This document shows, in pieces, positions 17,162 through 26,113 of a DNA stretch of 32,486 nucleotides. The notes under the pieces are model-generated. The model was not told the origin of the DNA, did not search any database, and was given only the letters and a program-made list of their open reading frames with translations. Position 1 is the stretch's first letter, and each line of letters starts with the position of its first letter. Both the position numbers and the translations under genes were made by a program. This stretch comes from Acidobacteria bacterium RIFCSPLOWO2_12_FULL_66_21 (GTDB lineage: Bacteria; Acidobacteriota; Vicinamibacteria; Vicinamibacterales; 2-12-FULL-66-21), in NCBI GenBank assembly GCA_001767455.1, contig MELC01000020.1, forward strand, positions 1-32,486. The letters run 5' to 3'.

Positions 17162-20100
17162 CGCTGTACGAGCTGCTCGAAGAGCAGCGGCAAATCCACG
17201 CGCTCGAGCAGCAGGTGCGCACGCTTGCGCAGCGGATTGCCGCGTGGACCGTGGAGAGCGAAGTGCTCACACTCCGCCTGTCCGCTGCTGTTGCCGAGGA
17301 GAACGCGGCCCAGGGCGCACTCGACCGCGCCTCGGCCGCCCGTGCGCGGTTCGACGCGGCCGGCACGGATGCGAAGTCGATCGGCGAGGCCCGCGCGACC
17401 GGCGCAGGCAAGATCAAAGAGCAGGATCGCCGGATCGCCGAGATCGAAGCGCTCGATGATCGCACGCGCCTTCGTTTCGCCCGCCAGTTGGCTGCCCTCC
17501 GCGCCGGACGCGCCTCGCTGCAAGCCGGCGTTGACGATTTCGACCGCCGACTCGCCGGGATCGAGGCTGAGCGCGCGAGCCTCTCGCGCGAGTTCGCAAG
17601 CCTGACTGAGCTGCAGGCTACCTTCGACGCTCGACGCGATAACCGACTGCGTCTCGAAGCGGAGAGGCAAGCACTGCGGTCGCGCATCGACAAGGCGAGC
17701 GCCGAGCTCCGGGCCGCGCAGTCCAGCCTCGCCATTCTTGTCGGCGCCCACGCCGCACACCTTGCCGGGCTGCTCGACCAACTCGTGCCCGGCGTCCCGC
17801 TTGCGCTTCTGCCGGTCAGGCTCGAGACCCGTTTCCAACAGCACAACTCCGAGCTGCTCGTGCGCGTGTACCCGGACGACGTGCACATGGACACGCACGA
17901 GTCCGAGCTCACGGCGCAGGAGGACGCCTGGGGACGTGATTTCTGGAATCGGGCCTGGTCATCGGGACCGGGGAAGAGTCAGGACCTCGATCGCGCGCGC
18001 CTCGCGCTCTGGCAGGTGCTGGCGGGAAAGTTCGGGCCCGTGCGCGCATCCTGGATCGTGTCGGCGGTACGCCCCACCAATCTCGAGCGCTGGGGCGACG
18101 ATCCCACCGCCGTGCCGAGCTTCCCCCCGAGCGACAACCTGCGCACGGGCATGTGGACGCGCGCCGCCCAGGCCCGTTGTCTTCCCGACCGTTGGCTGGT
18201 GCTCGGCTACGTCGGAAACGATCGGGTGATCGAGCAGTGGGGCAGCGTGATCGAGGCGCCGCTGCATGCCGGGCCCGATCCTGGCGCGGCGCCCGGACAG
18301 ATCGGCCACGTCGACGCCGGCATGCTGTGGATGGTGGACTTCGCCGCAGCCGAGCGCGCGGGAATGGGAGTCCGTGTGGCGTTGCCACCAAACGCGCGCG
18401 GTGGCCTCGATCGCCTCATCGTCGTGGGTACGCGAGCGACGCGCACGCCAGCGGAATCGGTTGACGATCTCGTCCAACTCCTGACGGCGCATCGATACAC
18501 CTGGACGCTCGATCTCGTGGAACAGGGCACGCCCACCAACAACACCGAGAGCGCGCGCTCGGGCTTCGACTCGCGCGATCGCGACTACGAGCAGACCTAC
18601 CGCGCGGCTGTCAGCAGACTCCTCGAGGGAAGCGCGGCCGCTCCGGGCGTCACGCGCGATCAAGAGATGCTGGCGGAGGCGCTCGGCGTGCCGGCCGCGG
18701 TCTTCGAGTCGGTCGCGCACAATCAGCTGACGGAACAGCACGATGCGGCGCTGATGCAGCACGTGCTGTGGCCGGCCACCTGGGGCTATTACCTGCGCGA
18801 GGGATTCGGCGGCGCGCTTCGGGATCGCAACGTCGACCTCGAGCCGTGGCGCGACTTCTACACACGGTACGTTCGCGCCCGCGGTCCGCTGCCGTCGCTC
18901 CGCGTTGGACGCCAGCCGTACGGCGTTCTGCCGGTGACGAGCCTCGACCTGTGGCAGCCGACGCTGCCCGAGCCCGAGATCCTGCTGTTGTACGCATCTG
19001 CCGGCGCGAGCGAGATCCTGTGCGCCATCGGTTGGGATCTGCAATCCGACGGTACGCTTGCCGGCGGGTGGTCGTCACCGCAACCGATTCCCTATGGCGG
19101 ATCGGGCACCGTCGCGCTGGGGGGGGCGCTGACGCGCTTTCCCAGTCACAGCGCGCCGGATCTGTTCGTTCTCGTCGCGTCGAGGGCGGGTCCGCTCGCC
19201 GTCGCCGCCGTGCGGGCGCTCTCCCCTACTGGCGTGTTCTCGGCAGGCTTCGGCAGTCCGCAGCCGGTACCTGGCCGTGCCGGCGATAGAGTCGTCGCGG
19301 CCAGTCTGGACGTCGCGCCAATCCACGATGCACGGTCGCGAGACCTGATCGCGCTGCGACTGGTCGCCGCCGGCGCGTCAACCTCGTACGAGCTGCTGCT
19401 GGCCATCGGCCGCAACGCGAATCGCGACGGCGTGCCGCTCGATGGCTGGACGCGCGCGATGTCCGTGCCGGGCGTCTGGAACAGCAAGATAATCGATGTC
19501 GCGGTCGCAGCGGACGACATCGACGGAGACGGACTCGCGGAAATCGTCGTGGCCGCGTTGGTGGATACGGGCGTCGGCGTCGAAGTGCGCATACTCATTG
19601 CGTCGGATGTGCAGCGGGCAGCCACCCCAACCTGGTCTTCGGCAACCGTGGTCCAGTTTCCGCCAATCACTTTCAGCCAGTGTCGTGGCCTGGATCTGGC
19701 GTTCTACCGCACGGGTGCCGGCGCAGCGGTCAGCGCGCTCCTCACGATCGTCACCGACGACGGCGCAAGCAGCCTGGCACGGACGTGGTGCAGGCGTCAG
19801 TTCTCGAGCACGGACCTGCACAAGAACTGGGATCCGACGGGACCGCCGTATGCGTTGCCGCCGGGTGCGGTGAACATCGGGGTCGCCGCCTGGGATCTGG
19901 GCCGCCGATCGGACGTCTCGGTGCAGGGCGGCGAGGTGTCGCTCGTCAATCTGATGTCGAAGCTCCGGACAGCGTGGCGAGCGGCACTGCCCGCGCTGCC
20001 CAACTACGCCGCGGCATCCGGCAGCGGCGGAGTCGCAGACCCCGACGCAAACCTGCTCGGGTCGCTCGCCCTGACCCCGCTCGGCGGCGCCCTCGCGGTT

Positions 20101-23100
20101 CGCCCGGCGACCGGCCCGGCGTACCTCGAGAGTCTCTACCGGCTCGCTCGCACCGCGTTTCCCCCCGGCTTTCTCGACGCGTCGCGAGTGGATCTCGAGC
20201 ACGTGCTCGCGTCTCTCGGGCTGGACGAGCTGCTGCAGACACACCCAGACGAATCCACGCGCTGGACGTCGATCCGGTTCACTCCCCAGGAGCTCAACGT
20301 CGACGAGCCGTGGGTGCAGGCCGGACCGAGGCCGGCCGGGACGCGACTGGCGACGCCGCTGGCCGGCGGACTGAACTACCTCGCCTGGCTCGCCACGGCG
20401 TCGCCGGAAGAGATACACGACTTGAACCTGCCACCCGGAGTCGATCCGAGTGTGCTCTTTCGCGTGGCGCGGCACGCGGTGCTGCAGGAGTACTCGGACG
20501 CAGCCCGGCAGCGTGAGTTCGGGTCGTCCTATCCCATGCGGGGATACCACGAGCCGGAGATCGTCGATCCGCCCGATATCGTCGAGAACATGTTGTTCGA
20601 GGCGCGATCGAAGACGCGCACGGCCTGGCGCATCCTGTCCGACCCGACGGGTACGCAAACCGAGCCTGCCGGCGCGACGATCCATCGTGAGCTCGCCGCC
20701 GGCGGCGCGCGCGACTTGCGGTTGCTCGAGCACAGCGCGGACGCGCTGCGGGCGCTGGCGGACCGCCCGGTCGATGCGCTCGAACGGTTGACGAAGGAAG
20801 CGCTCGACCTCGCATCGCACCGCCTGGATGCGTGGATTACCGCGATCGGGTGGCGCCGGCTGGTGGAGAGCCGGGGACCATCCGGCGTCACTGGCATTCA
20901 CGTCGGCGGCTTCGGTTGGGTGGAGAACCTCAAGCCGCGCGCCGCGGACGGCATGAGCGATGGATACGTGCACGCGCCGTCGCTGAATCACGCCGTGACC
21001 GCGGCGATCCTGCGCTCGGGCTATCGGACGCACCAGGGCGACGGTACCGAAGGCCATCTGTCGATCGATCTTTCGTCGCGTCGAGTGCGCGCGGCGCTTC
21101 GCCTGTTGAACGGCGTGAGCGAAGGGCAATCGATGGGCGCGCTGCTCGGATACGACTTCGAGCGCAGCATACACGAAGGCTTTCCGGCGCTGGAGCTGGA
21201 CGCATACATCGACGTCTTTCGGCAGAAGTATCCTCTCGTCATAGGCAAGCTCACGCCGCTGGCAGCAGTGGATGCAGCGGTGACCGGCGAACAGCTCGGC
21301 GCACGCAACGTGGTGGACGGGCTCGCCCTTGTCAAGCGATTCCAGGCAGGTAAGGAATCCGGACACTGGGACGCGAGCACCGTTGACTGGACCTCTCTCT
21401 TCGGACTGGCAGCGCCGCCCGACGGCGGTTTTCCGAGCTTCTATTCTCAGTCCGGCGGCTCGCGGCAGTCCGAGATCGCGTACAACGCGGTGGTCACCAC
21501 GATCGTGCGACTCGAGGACACGCTCGATGCAGTGGCCGACCTGCTCCTCTCCGAATCGGTGTTCCAGCACGTGCAGGGAAACTACCTGCGTGCCGGTGCG
21601 AGCCTCGACGCTTTGGGGCGAGGCGAGGCGTGCCCGACCGAGTTCGACGTGCTGCGCACACCTCGCACAGGCCAGGCGGTGACGCACACCGTCGCGCTGA
21701 CGATCGGCGTCGGCGAACATGTCGATCAGCGCGCCGTGCGGCGGTGGCTCACGGAAAAGCAGCTGGCCAAGGGAATGAGCCCGCGCGCGCTGGCCGAACC
21801 ACGACTCGACCACTGGCTGGCGCAGGTGCTTCCCGACCCGGCGCGCGTGCGGTGCGACGTGGAGTATCAACACGCTGACGGGAGCGCCCTGCAACACCCG
21901 CGGCAGATCGTGCGGCTGTCCGACTTGCACGTGGCACCGCTGGACGCGCTGGCCTGGCTGGCCGACGGCGCCACCGCGGGCCTGGGCGACCTTGAGTTGC
22001 GCGTACTGCGCGCCGAAGCGAGCGCGCGGTCTTTCGTTCTCGAGGCCGAGGCCAGGCGCGCGATTCAATTCTCCCGAACGGCACGCTTCGGCCCCGATGA
22101 CGTGAGCGTTCCGGAGTTCCTCGAGTTGACGCGGGCGATACGCGCCCTGCTGGCGGACGCGAGACCGTTGCAACCGGATGACTTCCGTGAGCTCGGCGTG
22201 CCGCCCGACAACATCGATCTCGCGGACCTGCGAACCCGCGCGCAAACCGCCACGCGCGGTTTCCAGGCTGCGGTCGACAGGCTCGTCCCCGACCTCGAGC
22301 ATCTCGCGGCCGACGAACTGGCCGACCTGCTGACGACGTTCGCGGGTTACGGCGTCGGCGGAGCATTTCCGGCCGCCGGCAGCAAAGAAAAAGGCGCGTT
22401 GCGTGACCAACTGCGCTCTGTCGCGTTGCGCGTGCGCGCCACGGAACGACAGCTTCAGCGGCTCCTCGCCGCCGAACCGGCCAGCGACGCTCCCGCGGCA
22501 GAACAAGCGTCGCACTACGTCGCTCGCCTGAAGACACTGTTCGGAGACAGCTTCGTCGTGCTGCCGGTGCTCGCCACGGGCGCCGCCACGATTGAGAGCG
22601 CGTTCGTCACGCGTGACCACGCGGGCGATGCGTCGCGCGAAAAGGTGGAGGCCTGGCTCCATCGTGCCGCCCAGGTGCGACGCCCGTTGCAGGCATTTGA
22701 GAACGTGATGCTGTATGCAGAAGCGATGGGCGCGGAGGACACCCTCAATCTGCGTGTCGCGCAGAGCACGCCGGCCAGCGCCAGCGACGACGTGTGGGTA
22801 GGGGCAGCGCAGCGCAGCAGCAATGGCTCACGATTCGCCGGACGTGCCTCCTGGGTCACGCACGTGGCGAGTCAGGGCGCGGACGATTCCGTCTGTGGTC
22901 TGCACCTCGACCGGTGGGTGGAAGTCGTCCCTGCGCCGGTCGAAACCACCGGCGTCGCCTTCCATTGCGATGCGCCTCAAGCGACGGCACCGCAGGCCAT
23001 CCTGCTCGCCATTCCGCCCAATCCGCGCAAATCGTGGGACGTCGCCTCGCTGGAAGCGGTGCTGCTCGAGACGCTCGATTTGGCCAAGCTGCGTATGGTG

Positions 23101-23220
23101 GATTCAGAACGCCGTCCCACGCTGGGACACTTCCTGCCGGCGCTGCTGTTTGCCCGCAACTCGGGCGATGCGCTGCGCGGCGATACGATCGCGACCAACT
23201 ACGGAACCACGCCGGAGTGA
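17158..23220 (+). CDS. Giant 2020-aa cluster protein: coiled coil, FG-GAP-like insert, conserved helical core
   Basis: The largest gene in the window, function unknown. Residues about 5-195 are heptad-rich coiled coil (LLEEQRQIHALEQQVRTLAQ onward). A conserved-looking segment follows: LALLPVRLETRF and LLVRVYPDDVHMDTHE near 220-250. GRQPYGVLPVTSLDLW near 583-600 leads into about 320 residues of beta-propeller-like sequence with an FG-GAP calcium-loop motif (DDIDGDGLAEIVVAALVD near 785-802). Beyond it lie IHVGGFGWVENLKP near 1245-1259, GYVHAPSLNHAVTAAILRSGY near 1268-1288 and LLNGVSEGQSMGALLGYDFE near 1315-1334. There is no signal peptide. The ATG at 17158 is chosen because it overlaps the upstream stop (ATGA) and the coiled coil begins there; the frame is open to 16483, but that part shadows the upstream gene. 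Size and domains suggest a scaffold or structural component. Confidence 0.8.
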   Translation: MTLYELLEEQRQIHALEQQVRTLAQRIAAWTVESEVLTLRLSAAVAEENAAQGALDRASAARARFDAAGTDAKSIGEARATGAGKIKEQDRRIAEIEALDDRTRLRFARQLAALRAGRASLQAGVDDFDRRLAGIEAERASLSREFASLTELQATFDARRDNRLRLEAERQALRSRIDKASAELRAAQSSLAILVGAHAAHLAGLLDQLVPGVPLALLPVRLETRFQQHNSELLVRVYPDDVHMDTHESELTAQEDAWGRDFWNRAWSSGPGKSQDLDRARLALWQVLAGKFGPVRASWIVSAVRPTNLERWGDDPTAVPSFPPSDNLRTGMWTRAAQARCLPDRWLVLGYVGNDRVIEQWGSVIEAPLHAGPDPGAAPGQIGHVDAGMLWMVDFAAAERAGMGVRVALPPNARGGLDRLIVVGTRATRTPAESVDDLVQLLTAHRYTWTLDLVEQGTPTNNTESARSGFDSRDRDYEQTYRAAVSRLLEGSAAAPGVTRDQEMLAEALGVPAAVFESVAHNQLTEQHDAALMQHVLWPATWGYYLREGFGGALRDRNVDLEPWRDFYTRYVRARGPLPSLRVGRQPYGVLPVTSLDLWQPTLPEPEILLLYASAGASEILCAIGWDLQSDGTLAGGWSSPQPIPYGGSGTVALGGALTRFPSHSAPDLFVLVASRAGPLAVAAVRALSPTGVFSAGFGSPQPVPGRAGDRVVAASLDVAPIHDARSRDLIALRLVAAGASTSYELLLAIGRNANRDGVPLDGWTRAMSVPGVWNSKIIDVAVAADDIDGDGLAEIVVAALVDTGVGVEVRILIASDVQRAATPTWSSATVVQFPPITFSQCRGLDLAFYRTGAGAAVSALLTIVTDDGASSLARTWCRRQFSSTDLHKNWDPTGPPYALPPGAVNIGVAAWDLGRRSDVSVQGGEVSLVNLMSKLRTAWRAALPALPNYAAASGSGGVADPDANLLGSLALTPLGGALAVRPATGPAYLESLYRLARTAFPPGFLDASRVDLEHVLASLGLDELLQTHPDESTRWTSIRFTPQELNVDEPWVQAGPRPAGTRLATPLAGGLNYLAWLATASPEEIHDLNLPPGVDPSVLFRVARHAVLQEYSDAARQREFGSSYPMRGYHEPEIVDPPDIVENMLFEARSKTRTAWRILSDPTGTQTEPAGATIHRELAAGGARDLRLLEHSADALRALADRPVDALERLTKEALDLASHRLDAWITAIGWRRLVESRGPSGVTGIHVGGFGWVENLKPRAADGMSDGYVHAPSLNHAVTAAILRSGYRTHQGDGTEGHLSIDLSSRRVRAALRLLNGVSEGQSMGALLGYDFERSIHEGFPALELDAYIDVFRQKYPLVIGKLTPLAAVDAAVTGEQLGARNVVDGLALVKRFQAGKESGHWDASTVDWTSLFGLAAPPDGGFPSFYSQSGGSRQSEIAYNAVVTTIVRLEDTLDAVADLLLSESVFQHVQGNYLRAGASLDALGRGEACPTEFDVLRTPRTGQAVTHTVALTIGVGEHVDQRAVRRWLTEKQLAKGMSPRALAEPRLDHWLAQVLPDPARVRCDVEYQHADGSALQHPRQIVRLSDLHVAPLDALAWLADGATAGLGDLELRVLRAEASARSFVLEAEARRAIQFSRTARFGPDDVSVPEFLELTRAIRALLADARPLQPDDFRELGVPPDNIDLADLRTRAQTATRGFQAAVDRLVPDLEHLAADELADLLTTFAGYGVGGAFPAAGSKEKGALRDQLRSVALRVRATERQLQRLLAAEPASDAPAAEQASHYVARLKTLFGDSFVVLPVLATGAATIESAFVTRDHAGDASREKVEAWLHRAAQVRRPLQAFENVMLYAEAMGAEDTLNLRVAQSTPASASDDVWVGAAQRSSNGSRFAGRASWVTHVASQGADDSVCGLHLDRWVEVVPAPVETTGVAFHCDAPQATAPQAILLAIPPNPRKSWDVASLEAVLLETLDLAKLRMVDSERRPTLGHFLPALLFARNSGDALRGDTIATNYGTTPE

Positions 23221-23221
23221 C

Positions 23222-24931
23222 ATGACATCCTTCACGAACTGGCTCCGCTTCGAACCTCGGCCGCGCACGACGTCTCTCGAGGAGAGCTTCGAGGCGCGCG
23301 TGCACGATCCGCTTTGGCTGCTCGGCCGACAGTGGCAGCTCGGCGAGTTCCAGGGAGAGGACGTGGGGACGCCTGTGCATGTGCGGCTTTCGGTCGCCGA
23401 TGCGCAGCTCGATGCCGTGGCGGTGGGAGCCGAAGTGCGTCCATACGACCCGGAAGTCCAGCCGTTGGAGATGCTCGTCGAACAGGAAGCGCTGCCTGAA
23501 ACAGCGGCGGCGGCGTGGCGGCGTGGCGCGCTGCACGGCCTCCAATTCCTGCGCATGCTCGACGCGCCGTTGTTCGCGCGCTACCGCGCGGAGATCGTCA
23601 GGCGGTACGCTCTCGCGGTCGCTCCGGCCAACGCAAATGCCGACCATCCGCTGGACCAGGCCTTCAAGGCGGTGACCGCCGGTCGTCTGCCGGACGGGTT
23701 TCTCATGGCGGCCGAATGGAGGCCGTGGGTCAAGGGACAGACAGCACCGCCAGCATTCATCCTCACGGGCGACGTCGATCTCTTCCGAGGCATCGCCGAA
23801 CGTTGGCTCGGCTGGCGACAGACGGTCCTCGCCCAGCCTGCGGATGCGGAAAGCGCGTGGTCGCCGGCGCGACTGAGCTATGCCGTTGCTGTGTCCGCGG
23901 CGAACCCTGACACGACGTCGAAGGCCACGCGCGTCGTCCTCGAGGCACCAGATTATCGCGGTGGCCGATTGGATTGGTATTCGTTCGATGCGGGTCAGCC
24001 CGGCCCCTTGTCACGACGACCGTCCGCAAACGTCCGCACACAGTCGAGTGTCCTCTTGCCGACCGCGCTCGCGTTCCGTGGCATGCCATCCCCGCGTTGG
24101 TGGGAATTCGAGGACGGCACCGTTGCGCTGGGCAACACGGATGTCGCGCCGGAAGATCTGGCGCGACTGCTGCTTCTGGAATTCGCCTTTTGTTACGCGA
24201 ACGACTACTTCGTCGTTCCGTTGCAGTTGACGCCTGGCGCCCTTTGCCACATCACAGAGCTCGTGGTCACGAACACGTTCGGGGATTTGATACCAGTCGA
24301 TCCGGCCTCATCGCAGGCATCGACCGGAAAGCCGTGGCGCATGTTCGTGCTCAATGAAGGCGTCGCCGATCAGTTGCCCAGCTTCTTCCTCGCGCCCGCG
24401 CTCCCGCCCACTGTCGATGGCGGGATCATGGAGGAGGTCTTTCTGACGCGCGACGAGATGGCCAACGTCGCGTGGGCGTTTGAAAAAACGGTGGAGAGTC
24501 CGACAGGGTATGCGCTTCACCTGCAAGAACGTGCGAGCGGGGACGCCGAGGCCGTTGCAGCAACGTCGCCCCCGCTGGACGCCTGGACGTATACGCTCGC
24601 CTCGCGGGTGCCAGACGGCTGGCTTCCATATGTACCCGTCCAGATGGCCCGAGTGAATGGCGTCCGGCCGCGCGCCGTGCAGTTGCAGCGGGTCAGCGCT
24701 CGAACGCCATCCAGTGTTCTCCTCCGGACGCCCGGCGCCAACCTCGTGAACGAAGAAGAGGTGCCCCGTCGTGGTGTTCGCATCACCAGGTCCTACCAGT
24801 TGGCACGCTGGATCAACGGGGAGACGTACGTGTGGAGCACTCGCGCCGTCGCTGCCGGCCGAGGCGAGTCCGCGAGCGGCCTGCACTTCGATGCCCTATC
24901 CGTGGCGACCAGAACCGAATCAGCCAAGTAG
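23222..24931 (+). CDS. Uncharacterised 569-aa cluster protein (DPLWLLGRQWQLGEFQGED family); last gene of the cluster
   Basis: No function can be assigned. The N-terminus carries a very recognisable block, WLRFEPRPR then DPLWLLGRQWQLGEFQGED (residues about 28-46), which I recall from hypothetical proteins in large operons of other bacteria. The remainder mixes helices (LARLLLLEFAFCYANDYFVV) and strands, with a C-terminal segment RITRSYQLARWINGETYVW resembling a structural or capping domain. No signal peptide or membrane helix is visible. The ATG at 23222 lies one base after the giant gene stop, with GGAG just upstream, so the two are translationally coupled. The frame is open back to 22823, but that part is a shadow of the giant gene. 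It closes the cluster. Confidence 0.8.
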   Translation: MTSFTNWLRFEPRPRTTSLEESFEARVHDPLWLLGRQWQLGEFQGEDVGTPVHVRLSVADAQLDAVAVGAEVRPYDPEVQPLEMLVEQEALPETAAAAWRRGALHGLQFLRMLDAPLFARYRAEIVRRYALAVAPANANADHPLDQAFKAVTAGRLPDGFLMAAEWRPWVKGQTAPPAFILTGDVDLFRGIAERWLGWRQTVLAQPADAESAWSPARLSYAVAVSAANPDTTSKATRVVLEAPDYRGGRLDWYSFDAGQPGPLSRRPSANVRTQSSVLLPTALAFRGMPSPRWWEFEDGTVALGNTDVAPEDLARLLLLEFAFCYANDYFVVPLQLTPGALCHITELVVTNTFGDLIPVDPASSQASTGKPWRMFVLNEGVADQLPSFFLAPALPPTVDGGIMEEVFLTRDEMANVAWAFEKTVESPTGYALHLQERASGDAEAVAATSPPLDAWTYTLASRVPDGWLPYVPVQMARVNGVRPRAVQLQRVSARTPSSVLLRTPGANLVNEEEVPRRGVRITRSYQLARWINGETYVWSTRAVAAGRGESASGLHFDALSVATRTESAK

Positions 24932-25027
24932 CACAGCGCGCGAGCGTGCGGGCGGATCGATTCGGTCGCGTGCGGCAACACATCGCACGGAGGGCGCCGG
25001 ATGCATCGCTTCGCGGAGCCCAGGATT

Positions 25028-25052
25028 CCGAGTGGACGACCGTTACACTCGG
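25028..25052. other. Inverted repeat downstream of the five-gene cluster
   Basis: CCGAGTG (25028-25034) is perfectly complementary to CACTCGG (25046-25052) around an 11-base loop, inside the gene-free 24932-25173 stretch. No T-run follows, so it is at best a weak terminator or a protein-binding site. GTTACA is also directly repeated at 25042-25047 and 25052-25057. Confidence 0.35.
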
Positions 25053-25173
25053 TTACACGGCATGTACGGGACGCAGCCGTTCGCGCCGCTCTGTTGAACG
25101 AAACGGAAGCAGCGTCACCAAAGCCGCCCACCAGGAGCGAGAACGGCTCCCATCGAAACGCCGTAACAGCGAT

Positions 25174-25854
25174 TCACCAGTCCCTAGCGCCACGCCGACC
25201 GGACCAACGTGATATGATGAAGATCCTTTCCTGAAGTTCCCGGCCGACACCAGTTGCCGACCTCACTAAAGTGACTGGCGGACTGGCGAATCCAGGTCCC
25301 CCTCCAGCCTTCGTCGCTTCGATGCCGTGGCCGCATACGGCCGTGGGGCTCGAAAACCGTGCTGACGAATGAGGTCGAGTTGCTCGGTCTCGTGTCGAGT
25401 GTCCCGCTTGCGGTGTTACTGGTGCGGACGCCGACCGCTTCGCCGCGGTGTCCAGCACTTCTGCGATCACTTTCGCTGCCTCGCCCGCGCGTCCGTTCGC
25501 GTTCGGATCGAGCTTGCCGGCCATGCGCTGGGCGGCGTCTATGCTCGCGAGGGCTGTCTGCACCTGCCTGTCTGCGGCGTCGAGGCCGAGACTCTTGAGC
25601 CGGTCGTCCGCGCGGCCGAGCAGGCCGCGGGCGCCTTCCAGATGTTGGCTCGCCTCGCCGAAGTTGACGCTGTAGATCGCCACGCGCGCATCGAGGACCG
25701 CGGCGCGCGCACCGAGCAGCTCGCCTCGCAGCTCGGAGGTCTGGAGCACGCGGTCAGCGTCCAATCGGCCCGAACGGCCCCAGAGCCACCCGGCCAGAAA
25801 CGCGACCGCCAACCCCGCCGCTATTCCAAGAACCAGCTTCGCCATCTCGTCCAT
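25174..25854 (-). CDS. Small membrane-anchored helical protein, unknown function
   Basis: A 226-codon frame. Residues about 5-26 are one transmembrane helix (LVLGIAAGLAVAFLAGWLWG), then a charged helical region with coiled-coil character extends to about residue 140 (LRGELLGARAAVLDARVAIY, DDRLKSLGLDAADRQVQTAL, ANGRAGEAAKVIAEVLDTAA). The last 80 or so residues are Arg/Ser/Gly-rich and look like read-through of non-coding DNA, so the true ancestral end may be near residue 145 and the gene may be frameshifted at its 3' end. The start could be the first ATG (25854) or the one three codons later. I do not recognise a named family; a periplasm-facing coiled coil on one anchor is all that can be said. 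Confidence 0.6.
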   Translation of the reverse strand: MDEMAKLVLGIAAGLAVAFLAGWLWGRSGRLDADRVLQTSELRGELLGARAAVLDARVAIYSVNFGEASQHLEGARGLLGRADDRLKSLGLDAADRQVQTALASIDAAQRMAGKLDPNANGRAGEAAKVIAEVLDTAAKRSASAPVTPQAGHSTRDRATRPHSSARFSSPTAVCGHGIEATKAGGGPGFASPPVTLVRSATGVGRELQERIFIISRWSGRRGARDW

Positions 25855-26038
25855 CCTGGAACGTCAAGTGCGTCCGGCGCGGCGCGGGCGCCCACGACGT
25901 ATCGCCGAAGTCAGAGAACCGACCGCAATGGTCGCATTCGAAGATGGCAAACCCGCGGTCCGCCGTCCGTTTGAGCAGCCGGCCACAAATCGGACAGGCG
26001 AGTGCGTCCGGCCGCGCGAGAGGTCGTGCTGCATGCAC
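25754..26038 (-). CDS. Small zinc-ribbon protein, overlapping the membrane-protein gene
   Basis: A 94-codon frame beginning at GTG. It contains a convincing two-knuckle zinc ribbon: Cys15/Cys18 (CPICG) and Cys35/Cys38 (CDHCG) separated by 16 residues, followed by RFSDFGDTSW. AGGAGG lies 3 bases before the GTG, but at a better 7-base distance from an ATG in another frame, so the exact start is unsure. The last 34 or so codons overlap the start of the downstream membrane-protein gene in a different frame and look unlike protein sequence, so the real product may be about 58 residues or the 3' end may be damaged. Zinc ribbons of this size often bind nucleic acid or protein; no specific role is visible. 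Confidence 0.5.
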   Translation of the reverse strand: MHAARPLARPDALACPICGRLLKRTADRGFAIFECDHCGRFSDFGDTSWAPAPRRTHLTFQDGRDGEAGSWNSGGVGGRVSGRVALGPFGPIGR

Positions 26039-26113
26039 AAGCCTCCTGCTCCCACAGGCTAGAACCGCCCCGCCGGCGCCGCTGTCTCATTTTGCACACC
26101 CGCCGCGCCGCAC

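Noticed and set aside
19378-22662. A very long open frame antisense to the giant cluster gene (and a similar one antisense at 12070-14250)
   Set aside because: These are Arg/Gly-rich shadows produced by high GC at third positions; they show no motifs, and the opposite strand has clear domain-like sequence and start-stop coupling.
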